DNA of 64,000 bases, taken from contig NW_006917091.1 of assembly GCF_000516985.1 (NCBI RefSeq), positions 2,811,022 to 2,875,021 of the forward strand, given 5' to 3'. The position numbers and the translations under genes were made by a program. This DNA comes from Pestalotiopsis fici W106-1. Lineage: Eukaryota; Ascomycota; Sordariomycetes; Amphisphaeriales; Sporocadaceae. The notes beneath the pieces were generated by a model. The model did no database searches. It was not told where the DNA came from and was given only the letters and a program-made list of their open reading frames with translations. Positions 47,509-60,025 of the stretch are shown piece by piece; position 1 is the first letter of the stretch; each line of letters opens with the position of its first letter.

Positions 47509-50500
47509 TTAATTTGCACTGACACATCTGGCACCGTCGGCGACTGTTCCAGGGCCACCGGCCAGCACTGTCAACACAGGCATAGCCACGATATTCTGGC
47601 CAGTGCCAGGCAGCGAAAAGGTGTACTGAGTACCAGTGTTGCTGTCTGAAGCAATAAAGGCATTGTTTTGACTGGAGAGAACTGACTGATACTGAGCCAA
47701 TGGCAAGGACACCGCAACTTGGCCTAATAGTACCCACGTGTGGGTGGCTCTGTTCCACTGCATGATGAACGAGAACGTTATTTGAAGTCCAGTACCTGAC
47801 GCAACACCATACAGGTTGTTGCCACCATTGGTGCCTGGAACCCATGCCCAATCTTGGACAAGATGGCCACCGGGTGGAGCTGCTGAAGTGCCAGCATCCA
47901 CGACTCTGCCAAATGTGGCAGAGCTGGGAACCAGATCAATCTTTGTCCATAGGGTATTGGTTTGGTCAAGCAGCCAGTACTGTCCCTGCTCGTCAATCAC
48001 ACCGGCAATAGCGTTGGCAGTCAAGCCGGCGGTTGCAATGGTTCCAGCAAGAGGCAGGAAATTTGTACTGGCGCCAGTGGCCGGATCGATTTGGATGACC
48101 GTCTGAGGGAAGGCATTGGCGACGGCATAGAGGAAACCATCAAATGGGTTGTATCCAAGCCCATTAAGTGTGCCGGCACTGCCAACGGGTCCTATAGGCA
48201 CCGGTACGGCTCCAGTCACAACATTCAATTGCAAAACGTCGAAGACAAAGTCTTCCCGAATCAGATTACCGTTAACGACATAGTAGGCTGGTGCGTTGGC
48301 AGCGCAAGAGGGCGTAACGGTAACAACGACGCCGCCTGTGCCAGTGGATGTGCCAGCAGCAGTGCCCGTGACAGTCGAAGCCACCACGGTAACGACGACG
48401 CCAGCACTTCCTGAAGAAGTGCCAGCCACTGGTCCTGTAACCGTGGTCGGCACCACGGTAACTGTAACTCCTCCGTCTGTGCCGGTCGCCGTGCCCGCAA
48501 CAGGTCCCGTAACCGTAGAAGGCACCACGGTCACGACGACGCCAGCACTTCCTGAAGAAGTTCCGGCCACTGGTCCTGTGACCGTGGTCGGCACCACGGT
48601 AACTGTAACTCCTCCGTCTGTGCCGGTCGCCGTACCCGCAACAGGTCCTGTAACTGTAGCAGGCACCACAGTAACAACTACTCCGCCGGGGCCGGAGGAG
48701 GTTCCAGCTACTGGACCAGTAACTATAGTCGGGACGACAGTAACTGTCACTCCTCCGTCTGTGCCGGTCGCCGTGCCCGCAACAGGTCCTGTAACTGTAA
48801 CAGGCACCACAGTAACAACTACTCCACCGGGGCCAGTCGCCGTGCCTGCAATTGGGCCAGTCACGGTCGAGGCGACAATCGTTACCACGACACCGCCGGG
48901 CCCGGACGAAGTTCCGGCCACAGGTCCTGTGACCGTGCTTGGTACGACAGTAATTGTTATTCCTCCATCCGTGCCAGTTGCCGTGCCCGCAATTGGTCCG
49001 GTAACCGTCTGAGCGACGGCGGTAACGACGACACCCCCAGGCCCAGAAGAAGTGCCAGCCACGGGGCCTGTAACAGTGGTTGGAACGACAGTAACTACCA
49101 CACCGTTTGAGTTTGTCGCTGTTCCAGCCACAGGGCCTGTAGTCGTCACTGGGACCACGGTTACGGTGATTCCTCCGTCAGCTCCGGTTGCGGTTCCGGC
49201 CACGGGGCCAGTTACAGTAACTGGAACGACAGTCACGATGACGCCTCCAGGGTTTGTTCCGCTCGGCTCGATCGTTGAAGTACCGGCAATCGGGCCTGTA
49301 GTTATGGTTGGGACCAAGGTGACGACAATAACGCTTGCTCCAGTCGAAGTGCCACCCACAGGACCTGTGACAAAGGATGTAGGCGTGGCACCAGGTGTCA
49401 ATGTCACGACAACGCCTCCAGGGTTCGTTCCACTTGGCTGGATCGTCGAAGTCCCGGCCACGGGGCCTGTTACAGTAACTGGGACGACAGTGACAACCAC
49501 TACACCATCCGAGCGGGTGGTAGTGCCTCCCACGGAGCCAGTCGCCACGGAAGTAGCCGAGGGGGCGACTGTAACGATGACACTGCCGGGGATTGTTCCG
49601 CTGGGAAGGATTGTCGAAGTCCCTGCAATTGGCCCAATAACCGTTGTTGGAACGACGGTAACGACTACCACGCCGTCTGAGCCGGTTATCGTGCCTCCCA
49701 CGGGGCCGGTGACTACAGAAGTGGCCGAGGGGGCGACCGTAATAATAACACTTCCGGGAATCGTTCCGGTTGGAAGAATCGTCGAAGTCCCAGCAATTGG
49801 GCCAATGACCGTTGTTGGAACGACAGTAACGACTACCACGCCGTCTGAGCCAGTTATCGTGCCTCCCACGGGCCCAGTAACCACGGCAGTTGAACTAGGA
49901 GCAATGGTGACAATGACGCTTCCAGGGTTGGTTCCGCTTGGGGGAATGGTTGAAGTTCCAGCAATTGGGCCAATAATCGTGGTTGGAACTACGGTAACAA
50001 CCACTACACCATCTGAGCCGGTTGTCGTACCTGCTGCGGAACCAGTAGCAACAGAAGTCGAGCTAGGAGCGACTGTAACGATGACGCTTCCAGGGTTGGT
50101 TCCGCTCGGGGCAATCGTGGAAGTTCCGGGAACACTGCCAAAGACGGTAGTTGGGACGACGGTTACAACGACTACACCATCCGAACCTGTAGATGTGCCG
50201 GCTACAGAACCTGTAGCTACAGAAGTTGAACTAGGAGCAACCGTGATGATGATTACACCATTTGGATCGGTAGATGTGCCTGCAGTTGGGCCAATGACTG
50301 TCGTGGCGACATCAGTAATGATGACTACACCATCCGAGGTTGTCGTGCCACCGACAGGGCCAGTGACGACGGAAGTAGCAGTAATGAGCGTCGTGCTAGA
50401 GGAGCTGCTGCTGACTGGCGGGCTGGTCTGAAGAGTGGACAGGTCAGCCGCAATGTTTCCTGCGCCCAAGACGGTACCAATCTCGAGCTGGTAAGAACCA

Positions 50501-53500
50501 TCGGGGTTAGGGGCGAGCTGGACGACGCGATAAGTCTGTCCAAGCGTCGCCGCATTCAATGTACAAGTGAGAATGTTAGTTATGGCGGACGTGGTGCACA
50601 TCAGAGGTGCCGATACAGCATCTCCCGGGGCGCAAGTTCCGACTGTACAAGGAGCGGGATCCAATGCACCAATAGAGTTGGAGTAAGTACAGCATACATC
50701 TTGATTGTCGTTGTTGGGCGTGGTGATGACGAGCTGTCCGGTCGTGGGGTCAAGACCAAACAGGATCATGGAAAAGTTGGTGGTCACGATGGCGTTGGAG
50801 GGAGCCAAAAGTGTGCTTGGTTCCAGCTGGAAGCCCGTTGCTGGGCCAGCATTGGCAGCAAAGAGTTGGAATTCCGCCGTGGGTGTAGGTGCACCTGATG
50901 AGGATGTACTGGATGCAGAGGTGACGACGGAGCTGGAGCTGACAACAGAGNNNNNNNNNNNNNNNNNNNNNNNNNNNNNNNNNNNNNNNNNNNNNNNNNN
51001 NNNNNNNNNNNNNNNNNNNNNNNNNNNNNNNNNNNNNNNNNNNNNNNNNNCTGGAGCTGACAACAGAGCTGGAGCTGACGATGGGGCTGGAGCTAACCGA
51101 TGTAGATGCTTCAATGCTTGAAAAGCTGCTGCTGCTCGTCGAGGCGGCGGGAGAGCTGGTCGGGCTCGACGATGGTGATGTTGCAATGGAGCTGATGCTG
51201 CTGCTGCTCGTCGAGGCGGCAGGTTGTTGCGTGACCAGAGTAACCGGGAAATTGCCAGGAGCCACTGCGGAACCAATTTCCAATTGATAAGTACCATCAC
51301 CGAGAGGCAAGAGCTGTGTGGATGTATAGATATCTGGAATGCCCGAGGCAAGGAGAGTACAGCTGAGAATGCCGTTTCCGAGAAGGTTAATGCACTGCAG
51401 AGGAGCAGTGACGAGGTCATCGACAGCACAGGTTGAGAAGCTGCAAGTCGCGGGGTCCAATGCGTCCCCAGCAGAATTGATATATGTGCAGCAAATCTGC
51501 TGGTTGGCATTGTCACCATTTGCAATGATCAGATTTTGTGTGTCTGGGTCGGTATAAAAGGTGACAGCGGGCGTGTTTGAGCCGAAAATCGCAGGGCTGT
51601 TGGGTGCAGTAGGCGATTGAGGCTGCAAGTTGAGGCCATCGGCGCCAGTTCCCGAGCCGGAGCCAAAGATGACATATGTCGGCTCGGGAACAGCGGTTGT
51701 AGATTGACTGATGCTGCTAGACAAGGTACTTGACGGGCTGGATGTGGGCAATGTGGGAGAGACGGTAGCAGACGAGCTCACGCCGGGGGCAGACGAGCTC
51801 ACGCTGGTGGACGAGGAGACTACCGAGCTGACGGGGGTCGTGCTGCTGGTTGGCACAATTGTGGAAGACACACCGGCTGGGGAAGACGAACTGACGGGAG
51901 GAGTCGTCGTCGGCGTCGCGCTGTTGATACTACTCGAACTGGAAGGCGTGTTATTAATCGGGCTCAGGCCGATGGGCGTTCTGCCATCTCCAAGGCCGGA
52001 TCCAATCTCGAGCTGGTATGAGCCATTGGTGAGTGGTTCAATCTGAAGGTCTCTCCAAATTTCGCCAATGGAAGTGGCATTCAGGTAACAATCCAGGTTG
52101 AGAAGGCTGGTAATGCTGCCAGTGCATTGCAGCGGTCCGACAGAGGCACCTCCAAGCTGGCAAGTAGAGACGGCGCAAGGAGCTGGGTCAATAGTCAAGT
52201 CGCCTTGTCTATATGTACAGCAGATCTGTAGGTCAGGAGTGGTCGGATCAGAATCAGACCCAATCAACTCGTTTGTGACGGGATCTACGGAAAACTGGAA
52301 ATCGGACGGCGATGGGCTGAGAACAGCAGGCGAGTTGCCCGAGCCTGGTGATTGAGGCTGGAGTTGGAGACCAGTTCCAGCACCACCCGAGGGGTTGGCA
52401 CCGAAAAGAGGCAATGTGGCTTGAGGGCCCGTTGAAGTAGTCGGGCTGGGGGTGTTGGTCAATGAAGAAATACCGGTCACGGACGAGATGATGCTAGTTG
52501 GGATGCTGGTAGGAAAAGAGCTTGTCGGGGTTCCGTTACCGCCTCCAGTAAGCAACGTCACTGGCGAGAAGCCAGGGAAAATCTGGTCGCCAATGTACAG
52601 CTGATAACTTCCATCGGGAAGCGGCAAGACCTGGGTATCCTGGAGGATTTGACCAATCGAAGTGGCATTGAGGTAGCAGCTCAAGGCATTGTCGACAGGG
52701 CCGGTGCACTGAAGTGGCGCGATACCGGCACCTCCAAGGACACACGTTGAGATCGAGCAAGCAGCCAGGCCAACGGTGAGAGTGCCGGCGCCATAGGCAC
52801 AGCAGATTTCCTGGTCGAATATCCCGTCACCATTCGTGTCAACCAAGACCTCGTTGGTAACAGGGTCAACCTCGAATTTAATCGGGGACGAGCCTTGACT
52901 AAAGACGGCTGGGAGGCCGGCAACGCCAAGTGCAGGCTGAAGCTGAAGTCCATCTGCACCAGTGCCGCTGTTGCCAGCAATGATGGTGAATGTCGGCAGT
53001 GCAGGCGCAGTCGTAGTGGAACTGGTCGAGGAAGTTCCCGATGTGACTTGCGAAGTTGATGATGCAGGGGTAGTAGAAGAACCAGGGGTAGTTGTCTGCG
53101 AAGTTGCCGGTGTGGTGGGCGTAGATTCGGCGCTTGAACTCGAGGAAGCCGAGACCGAAGATGACACAGGAGTTGATGTAACAGAAGACGTTGGCTCAAT
53201 GCTGGTGCTCTCAGATGTCGACTCTGTGATGGTTGGCTCGGAAGATGTCGACTCTGTGATGGTTGGCTCGGAAGTCATCGACTCTGAGCTGCTGCTCTCG
53301 GATGAAGACGTGGATACAGAACTTGTGCTCTCAGAAGACGTCGACTCTGTGCTGGTTCCCTCGGAAGATGTTGGCTCGGTCACAGTGCTCTCAGATGTAG
53401 AGCTGATTGGAGAGCTGGTAACTGACGTTTCCGAGCTCACCGTTACAGGAGGAGACGTGGAAGAAAACGGAGGGTTTGTTGGACCAGTTCCAACAAGAGT

Positions 53501-54792
53501 GCCGTTTTGACATTGGCCAGCTATGCTCTCCAGATTAGACTCTGTCTCTTCATGATTAAATGTATAGCAAACTCACATGAGTACACCACTAGGTCTACCA
53601 GGGTACAACCTGCAGGCGCGACTGTCTCGTCAAACAGAGCATATACCGTGCCGTCCAAAAGTTGACAGAAGCGAGCAAGGCCACCAAAGAAGGCATCATT
53701 CGCCCAAACGACCAAGTCATTCTGGATGGAAAAGTCGGTCGTGATGGTGCCAATATTCGGCATGGTAAGATCGAGGAATGGTTCATCTGGATTCGTCGCA
53801 ATCTTTTGCCCGCCTGCAATCACCTCGCCATTGTCGAACTCGACCAGGACAGCCCTGTCGCAGGTGTCTGGATTCACATCAGTCGCATTTCCGAGGAAGC
53901 CTTGGGGAACTTGGCCTGGGATTTGTTCGGTCTCTTGGCGCTTGAATCGAGGAAGCCATCGTCGGGCAACCGCAGGTGCAGTTGCTGCAGGGGAGAGACG
54001 GATACTGATAATCTCGAATACTGGCAAGTCTGTTGGAATAATGGTGATCGTAGGTCCTGTAACCGTAGGGAGTGTGATCGTGGGTCCTGTAATAGTAGGT
54101 CCTGTAATTGTAGGCCCAGTGATCGTAGGCCCTATGATGGTCACTTCGGTCGTGGCAGTCGATGTGACAATGGCCGAAGTGGTCACCAACGATGTAATCA
54201 CAGACGAGACAGTATCAGTCGTGGTAAGCGTTACGCTAAAAGTCTCAAGAATGCTAGTAGAGAAGGTGGAAACCGAGGTAACAACAGAAGTGATGAGCGA
54301 GGTGACAGTTTGCGTATTGTCAATGATGATGGTTGTAGGCACCTCAGTGGTGGCCGTGATGGTGGTGGTCAGAATGGTAGGCTGGTAAGTGCTGTGAGTC
54401 TCAATGATCTCTGAGGTAACTGGGTAGACAGTTTGACCCTCGGTGGCATAAGACCACACAAGCGTTCCCGTCTCGTAGATTTCACTGGAGTCAACGTGGT
54501 AGCCGTTGCTTTCCTCTGGGCCTACGATGCCTGCAGAGTAGAAACCACCAACTGGGTCGGAATCGTCAGTCGGCCAAGCCCAGTTGGAATCATCAGTGGG
54601 CCAAGGACTGTCGCCTCCGTAGCCCGGCTCAGGTCCAACATTGTAGCCGCCGGTCTCTTCTGGGCCTACCGAAGGAGTGTAAGGTGCAAGATAAGTAACT
54701 GTTCGCACAGTACATTGACCTGGATCCTCTTCTCCTCGCTTGGCGCCCAAAACCAGCGGCGCATAGAGCGAAAGCGCTGCGAGCGCGCGCAT
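47509..54792 (-). CDS. Giant adhesin-like secreted protein with repeat modules
   Basis: Two exons, 54792-53577 and 53520-47509, about 2,400 aa; the intron splits a Ser codon (VYS-|-GQCQNGT). A signal peptide (MRALAALSLYAPLVLG) comes first. Then come a Tyr/Gly/Asp-rich region, a Thr/Ser/Val-rich stalk with TITGPTITGPTIT repeats, a Kex2-like site (RFKRQE) and a conserved domain ending TVYALFDETVAPAGCTLVDL. After a Ser/Thr linker there are four copies of a ~140-residue Cys module (about 52990-52560, 52420-51960, 51675-51240, 50880-50450) with ICCTY, DPAPC, STC, PLQCT and LPDGSYQLEIG. About 27 short GPVAGT-type repeats follow (about 48310-50410). The last ~250 residues resemble a DUF6923-type domain (LGYNPFDGFLYAV, VIQIDPATGA). 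A 100-N gap interrupts the chain and the frame shifts by one across it, so the length there is unknown. A wall or matrix adhesin is the likely role. Confidence 0.8.
50951..51050. other. Assembly gap (100 N) inside a Ser-rich repeat
   Basis: Both sides carry the same CTGGAGCTGACAACAGAG unit (Ser-Val-Val-Ser-Ser-Ser on the coding strand). The assembler probably collapsed or broke a tandem repeat. The reading frames on the two sides differ by one base, which the arbitrary gap length explains. Confidence 0.97.
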
Positions 54793-55831
54793 GGTCGCTG
54801 CAAAGATTGAAATGAAGTAAAAGAGTGTGTGAATAACAATGAAAAAGAGTGACAAAGTTGGATAATGTGCAGCTTGGCGATTGATCATTCGACTCTTTGG
54901 TTCCAGGCAATAATCAGATATATATACAGATTTGCAGTCACGGACAATTTGCCATCTCAATTTACTTTCGTCTGTGTTTTTAATTGCCGCTGTCAATTTG
55001 ATAAAGTGCCTGTCTCGTCTCAAGCCCCCATAATAAATTGAAAGCTTGTAGCGTCCATGGTTCAAGCCTTTTCCATTAAACGCTCACGACGTTGCAATGG
55101 CTAATTAAGCAACCAGGTGATGCTCAAGGGGATTCAAATAAAGTTCACGTCAAAATGTTCATTCTAGAACATGCCTAATTAAACCATGTACTAATGACAA
55201 AACGGTATTGTTTTATTAATTGTTTCGGGCAACCAGCAATGAGCAATTTAGCTTTAGCTCTGGGGTTAAGAATCACGATTGAGCCCTGTCAGGTGGACTT
55301 GAGTCTCAGCCGCATCATATGGACTGACGAAAGAATGAGCATTTACGCCCAAAGCTGAATTAAATTTACATGCCCCCAAATGTGTTGTGAAAAGCCTCTA
55401 TAGTGGCTTGCAACGCAATCTGCCAGTCTTTGTCTAGGTAGTCCAAGTGAAAAGAAGGAGTAACAGACAGGGAGAAGGAGAAGTTGATAAGAGAGGTACA
55501 AAAAACTCCTCAAAGAAAATATGGAAGCCGGGCTGTGTGCAGCGACCTTTGCTCATTCATTCAGACAAGGCCAAGAATTCAGGGGTCGATAATCTTCTTT
55601 CCAATCATGTGAGCAAAAACAGAGTCTGTTCTGCTCGAATGTCTCTGGAACCAATGTAACTAGATATGCAAAATTACTGGTTTCAAGATAACGTCGATCG
55701 CCGTTTACAACGACTGGTTTCTGCAAGAAGCCGGATAAGATATATGGACAAGCCCGCCTCGACTTGCAGAGCATCTATTCTCACGACTTACGACTTTACT
55801 CAGGCAACTTACACTCGTTTAAATTATTGCC
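54793..55831. promoter_or_regulatory. Divergent region between two secreted-protein genes
   Basis: About 1.04 kb lies between the start codons of the giant adhesin-like gene (-) and the small wall protein (+). No gene is seen. Joint control of the two surface proteins is an inference from orientation only. Confidence 0.4.
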
Positions 55832-56638
55832 ATGAAATCACCAGCTTTGCTTGCGCTGGCTGCGCTGGGCGCCTGCCCAGGTCTTGCGGCAGCACAATTG
55901 TATTCCATCTTTACTTCTGTCATTACAGAGTGTGATGCCGAAGACGTGTATCCAACAGAGGTCTACCCAGTAGAGACTGCACAGTACTCGGACGGGTCAG
56001 TGGCCTACAATATGCCATCATGTGCCTGTGGCTGTGAGTCTTGTACGTACACCAGTGTCTACACCACTTCGTACCCCATCCTCTGTCCGACGGGTGCAAC
56101 GACGCAAACCTACACCATCACCGAGACATATGCAGGAGCGTCTTCACTGCCGACCTTTGCAGAGCCCACGACCACCCCCTATGGCTTCACCACCAGTCAT
56201 GCTGTTTGCGACGTGTGCGGCGAGCAGCCGATCACGACGACCATCACCTGTCCCAGCGGCGGAGCCACGTACATTGCTGCCACGACTGACGCTTACGACA
56301 CTGAGGCACCCGTGTACCCAACGACTGGGAAGAATGCAACCGCCAACCATCCCGCCGCCACCAGCAAGTCACATGCAGAGGGAGAGACGTCTACCGGGAC
56401 AATCACCAAGACGCTGGCCCCAGAGCAGTCTTCTTCTGGCTATCACGCCGAGAAGCCAACGCAGACTGGCAGTGCTGATGCTACGTACAAGGCGAGCACC
56501 AAGAGCGCTGATGCTGAAAACACCAGCGGCTACAAGGCGCAGTCGACAAAGCCCGTCACTGTCAGTGGTGCTTCCGAAACTTCTGGCCGGTCGATATCCT
56601 TGCTCATATTCATTGGATCGGTCATTGCACTTTTTTGA
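55832..56638 (+). CDS. Small GPI-type cell-wall protein with Cys-rich Thr repeats
   Basis: Intronless, 268 aa. The signal peptide is MKSPALLALAALGACPGLAA. The mature part starts QLYSIFTSVITECDAEDVYP and contains paired Cys (PSCACGCESC, AVCDVCGE) and threonine-rich strands TTSYPILCPTGATTQTYTIT and TTTITCPSGGATYIA, a pattern seen in fungal wall adhesins such as the Metarhizium MAD type, though the similarity is only in style. A Ser/Thr/Lys-rich stalk follows. The C-terminus (SETSGRSISLLIFIGSVIAL, then F) is a GPI signal: a small-residue site followed by a hydrophobic tail. The next gene, divergently transcribed, is the giant adhesin-like protein. Confidence 0.82.
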   Translation: MKSPALLALAALGACPGLAAAQLYSIFTSVITECDAEDVYPTEVYPVETAQYSDGSVAYNMPSCACGCESCTYTSVYTTSYPILCPTGATTQTYTITETYAGASSLPTFAEPTTTPYGFTTSHAVCDVCGEQPITTTITCPSGGATYIAATTDAYDTEAPVYPTTGKNATANHPAATSKSHAEGETSTGTITKTLAPEQSSSGYHAEKPTQTGSADATYKASTKSADAENTSGYKAQSTKPVTVSGASETSGRSISLLIFIGSVIALF

Positions 56639-57910
56639 AATGACTATTCACGAAATCAGGTTGAAGCATATTTATTATTAATTACAATAATGTATAATGA
56701 TGTAAATAGCTTTCTTCTACCACTTCTTTCTATGATTTTTATGGATTCCCTTTTTTCTGCTTGGAATGTATTAGTGCCCACCTGCCCAGCATGTGCCGGA
56801 AGCAAATCTTCGAGGATAAGGCAACCAGCAGCTGGGTTCATGTCTGTTGATATTTTATGGCCAATAGTCTTGTGTTGAGCGGTCAATATTGTTTGATCAG
56901 TCGGAACAGCAAGAACATGAGTCTACGAGATGAATATTAAAGAGCTTGCATAAAGATGAAACTCATCACCAATTTGATCAACGGGAAAACCCCGGTAAAT
57001 ATATCAGTGTAGTCTGCCACATGGGTCTGTCTGCTGATGGATTGGTGTTTTTATAATTCATGACGAGGCAAAGTGATCTGACTTGTTCGAATGATTAAAG
57101 AAAATAATGATGCCGTTTCTCATTCTGGCCACGGCCTGAATGACCATATAGTTAGAGCAAGTATACACTACACGATGATTCGATGAACATTGGACTCCAC
57201 AAGCTTTACTCAAACTAGGGCATTTTAGTCCCTAGAACCCTACCTTTATTGGGCAGTGGACAGAGAGGTCGCCTGCCAAATTGGGTTCAGAATTAGTCCC
57301 TCCCTTCCAGCAAGCCGTGTGACAGGTTGAAGCATGAGGGGTAAAAGTCATATGGTAGGTAGAGTCATCCCACCGGCCCTGAGCCGTTTTCTCGACTCTT
57401 TTGCTCCTTTTTGGCGAATGACCTCGATGGGAGAACAAGCTGATTTCCCCGATTGTATGGCCAATGACTGTATTATGTTGTTGCGGCATTTTGTGCTGTT
57501 GCGATTGACATGTCATTATCCTACAATGCCGTCTAAATGATTCCAGAGACGAGGGCGTGCGAAGCCTTGGCCAGATTTTGTGCATTTCATTACGGGCGAT
57601 TGTCATGCGATGCGATACGATGCAGTGCAAAGTTCGAGTATTGCCACCTATACGCCGACACTTGCGAGCAGAGCGGCGCCTGTCGGGTTTCGACTATTGC
57701 CCTTGCCAGTATCAACTATGCATGTCCATATCGATCGTCGACGCCAGCGAAGACATTTTGCATAATTCAACACAAATAATAAGGCAACGTGTTGGTGGGC
57801 AGAGTGGCAGGTCGGTTGGCCTGGGAGGGGTGGGGGACAGGGGCATTGTCGCCCATACGCTAACCCGGAGTTTAGCCGGAGGTGGGTACATAGATTCTAA
57901 TGAAGCTTAA
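56639..57910. other. Intergenic, no gene seen; includes U6 upstream region
   Basis: Only chance frames. The last ~100 bp before 57911 should hold the Pol III promoter of U6, but I could not fix a TATA box with certainty. Confidence 0.45.
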
Positions 57911-58075
57911 ATCTTCGCCTTCGGGCATTTGGTCAAATTGAAACGATACAGAGAAGATTAGCATGGCCCCTGCACGTAAGTCTACTGTTCAATTCCACTG
58001 TCGCACCGACAGATAGCTAACCATCTCATAGTAAGGATGACACGCTTTTCAAAGATGAGCAAACCAATTTTTTTG
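57911..58075 (+). ncRNA. U6: U6 spliceosomal RNA with an internal spliceosomal-type intron
   Basis: The conserved core is present: GGGCATTTGGTCAAATTGAA, ACGATACAGAGAAGATTAGC with the ACAGAGA box, then ATGGCCCCTGCAC, interrupted, then TAAGGATGACACGC. The mature join CCCCTGCAC|TAAGGATGACACG is the standard U6 sequence. The interruption at 57976-58031 (56 bp) starts GTAAGT, ends ATAG and has a GCTAAC branch site 11 bp before the end, so it is a spliceosomal intron. The 3' end runs into the T-run at about 58068-58075, the Pol III terminator. The 5' end was set at ATCTTCGCCTTCGGGC. Confidence 0.93.
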
Positions 58076-58775
58076 TCTTTTTTTTTTCTGCCTTATATAA
58101 TTATAACTTGACACATCTTTGCTATAACTATGCAGCTATTCTTGAGGTGATATTGCAAGCTTTTGTTAGCCATTTAAATTAAAGCGCAGCCTATTATTTG
58201 CTTATTTTACTTTTTCCTTCATGCAGCTGGGTATCATTACAAATGCACCCATTACGATTAGGTTCTTGTTATTCTTGCTATGCAGCTCGGGACTTTGAGC
58301 GCTGTCTTGAACATGCAGGCGACCATGCAAAACATCACGCCAAACTTCGGGCGTCTCGCTATTAATTATTGAGGACTTTTCTCCAACCATTTCGTGTCGG
58401 ATACGCCGATAGTCAAGCTTCAAAGTATGTAGGGAAATATCTGCTTGGTATGGATCACTCCGCAGGGTTTCATAAGAGCAGGCTATCGAGAGGCTTCGCC
58501 AACTGGGCATCACGACCCTAGAAGACCTTCAACGACCAACAATTTGCAAGTACTAGTTTTCAGAAGAACTCAATTATGGGGAGTTTTCAGAGGATTGTTG
58601 CCTCTCTAGCTAAAGTAAACAAGCATGATGGAATGCATCAATGCAGAATCCCTCCCAGTCAAACCATTCCTCAAAGTCAACGAATAAGCCGGGATGCCAC
58701 GCACCGATAAGAGGACCCCCTTTCTGCCAGAATAGCCCTCATCTGCCAAATCCGCCCGTGTTGAAGGCCACAACA
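58076..58775. other. Intergenic, no gene seen
   Basis: T-rich stretch after the U6 terminator, then the 3' flank of the next gene. No supported frame. Confidence 0.45.
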
Positions 58776-59815
58776 CTACGTCAAACTGTTTGTGATCTTT
58801 TGTCTTTTTGCGCTCTTCGAGTAGACAAGAGTGCGCTTCTTCAGACGTTCACCAATCTCACGAAGCTTTTTGAAATCCTCCTCCTCCAAAGGCAATTGAA
58901 CCAAAGATGCAGTTGCAGATAGGGCACTGATCTGGTCCATGAAGGTATCCGTACGACGCCGGCTCATGAAGCTGGCTATCTTGTTCAATGCGCCCTTGAT
59001 GATGCGATGGCCGAGGACAGCTTCATGCTGCTGAGCAACAGTCCCCTCAAAGTCATTATAGTCTTGTTTACAATTGTAGAGGGTCTCTTTGGCCATCTTG
59101 GCAAATTCCACAAAATCAGACCGCCGAAGGACATTCTCGTCAATTTCAGCATGCTTGAATTGCATTCGAGCTTTGATAGAGAACACAGTTTCTTCATGCA
59201 ATTCGGCCATTGCCACGGCCTTCTTGACCTCTTCCTTGATGGTATCCTCATCAGAGCACAAATCTATGTTATGCTGACAGATAATGAGGAAGAACTCCAG
59301 AGAGAAATAGCTCAAGCGTTCTCCCAACTTATGCTCCAGGATTGAGTCTTCTCCATTCTCATCTCTGGGATTTTCACAGAGGATTTGATGGACCTTCTGA
59401 ATAATGTCATAGTTAAGGACTCTGTACTTGGGGTCGAGAGCCTGGTAGCCATATTAGATGCGGTGGCGAGTCTTTCAAGAGGCTGACAGCATACCGAGAA
59501 TTCTTTTACCAAGAGTATGGCCTCCTTCTTGGTGATATTTTGCTCAAAGCACATGAACGCTGTGACACCATCGTTGCGTGAAGGGGGACGATTCTCAGTG
59601 GTTTCATGGAAAGCGGCGAAGCGGTAGTCCTCATCTCGCTGAGCCATGTGCACCTTCCAGTCCAAGCAAATTTTGGATGCCATATCGCCAATCGTAGTAA
59701 TGGCGAAAGGATTTGCAGTTCCGGATCGTGACACGATGTCTATGGTGATGGGACCATCTTGGACAATGTCCGAAGCCGCAGGGATGGCATCTCTTTGTCC
59801 GAATAGGCTGGCCAT
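58776..59815 (-). CDS. Unrecognised protein, at least 328 aa
   Basis: Exons 59815-59495 and 59441-58776, joined across a 53-bp intron in phase 0 (LLVKEFS|ALDPKYRV). The N-terminal part reads MASLFGQRDAIPAASDIVQD, then TIGDMASKICLDWKVHMAQR. The C-terminal part is helical and charged (EEVKKAVAMAELHEETVFSI, FAKMAKETLYNCKQDYNDFE) and ends SAKRQKITNSLT. I do not recognise a family. A possible upstream exon (YTQKLDLVHQRGPVSIEEV) would join the Met across a GTTCGG...TTTTAG intron in phase, so 59815 may not be the true start. The gene lies in the duplicated, RIP-like area at 60-63 kb but its own frame is intact. Confidence 0.6.
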
Positions 59816-60025
59816 GACTAAAACAAGTAGAAGATATTAGTACTATTTAGGTATGAGAGTATTTCGAAGAGCAAAGCCGAACCTTCTTCAATCGACACAG
59901 GTCCCCTTTGATGGACCAGGTCTAATTTCTGAGTGTAGATGCGTATATGAATGTGCGCTTGTTGCGAAATAAAGTGAGATTGAGTTGGGCGAGGAAGAGA
60001 AACTCAGTCACTGCCACGAGACAAT

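Noticed and set aside
48308..50410. CRISPR-like array of regular repeats
   Set aside because: The repeats are coding, in frame and continuous with the secreted protein; a eukaryotic genome makes CRISPR implausible.
48296..50431. Long plus-strand frames rich in Val, Thr and Pro
   Set aside because: They are antisense to the GPVAGT repeat array; the periodic DNA keeps several frames open. The minus-strand frame has a signal peptide, modules and a defined end.
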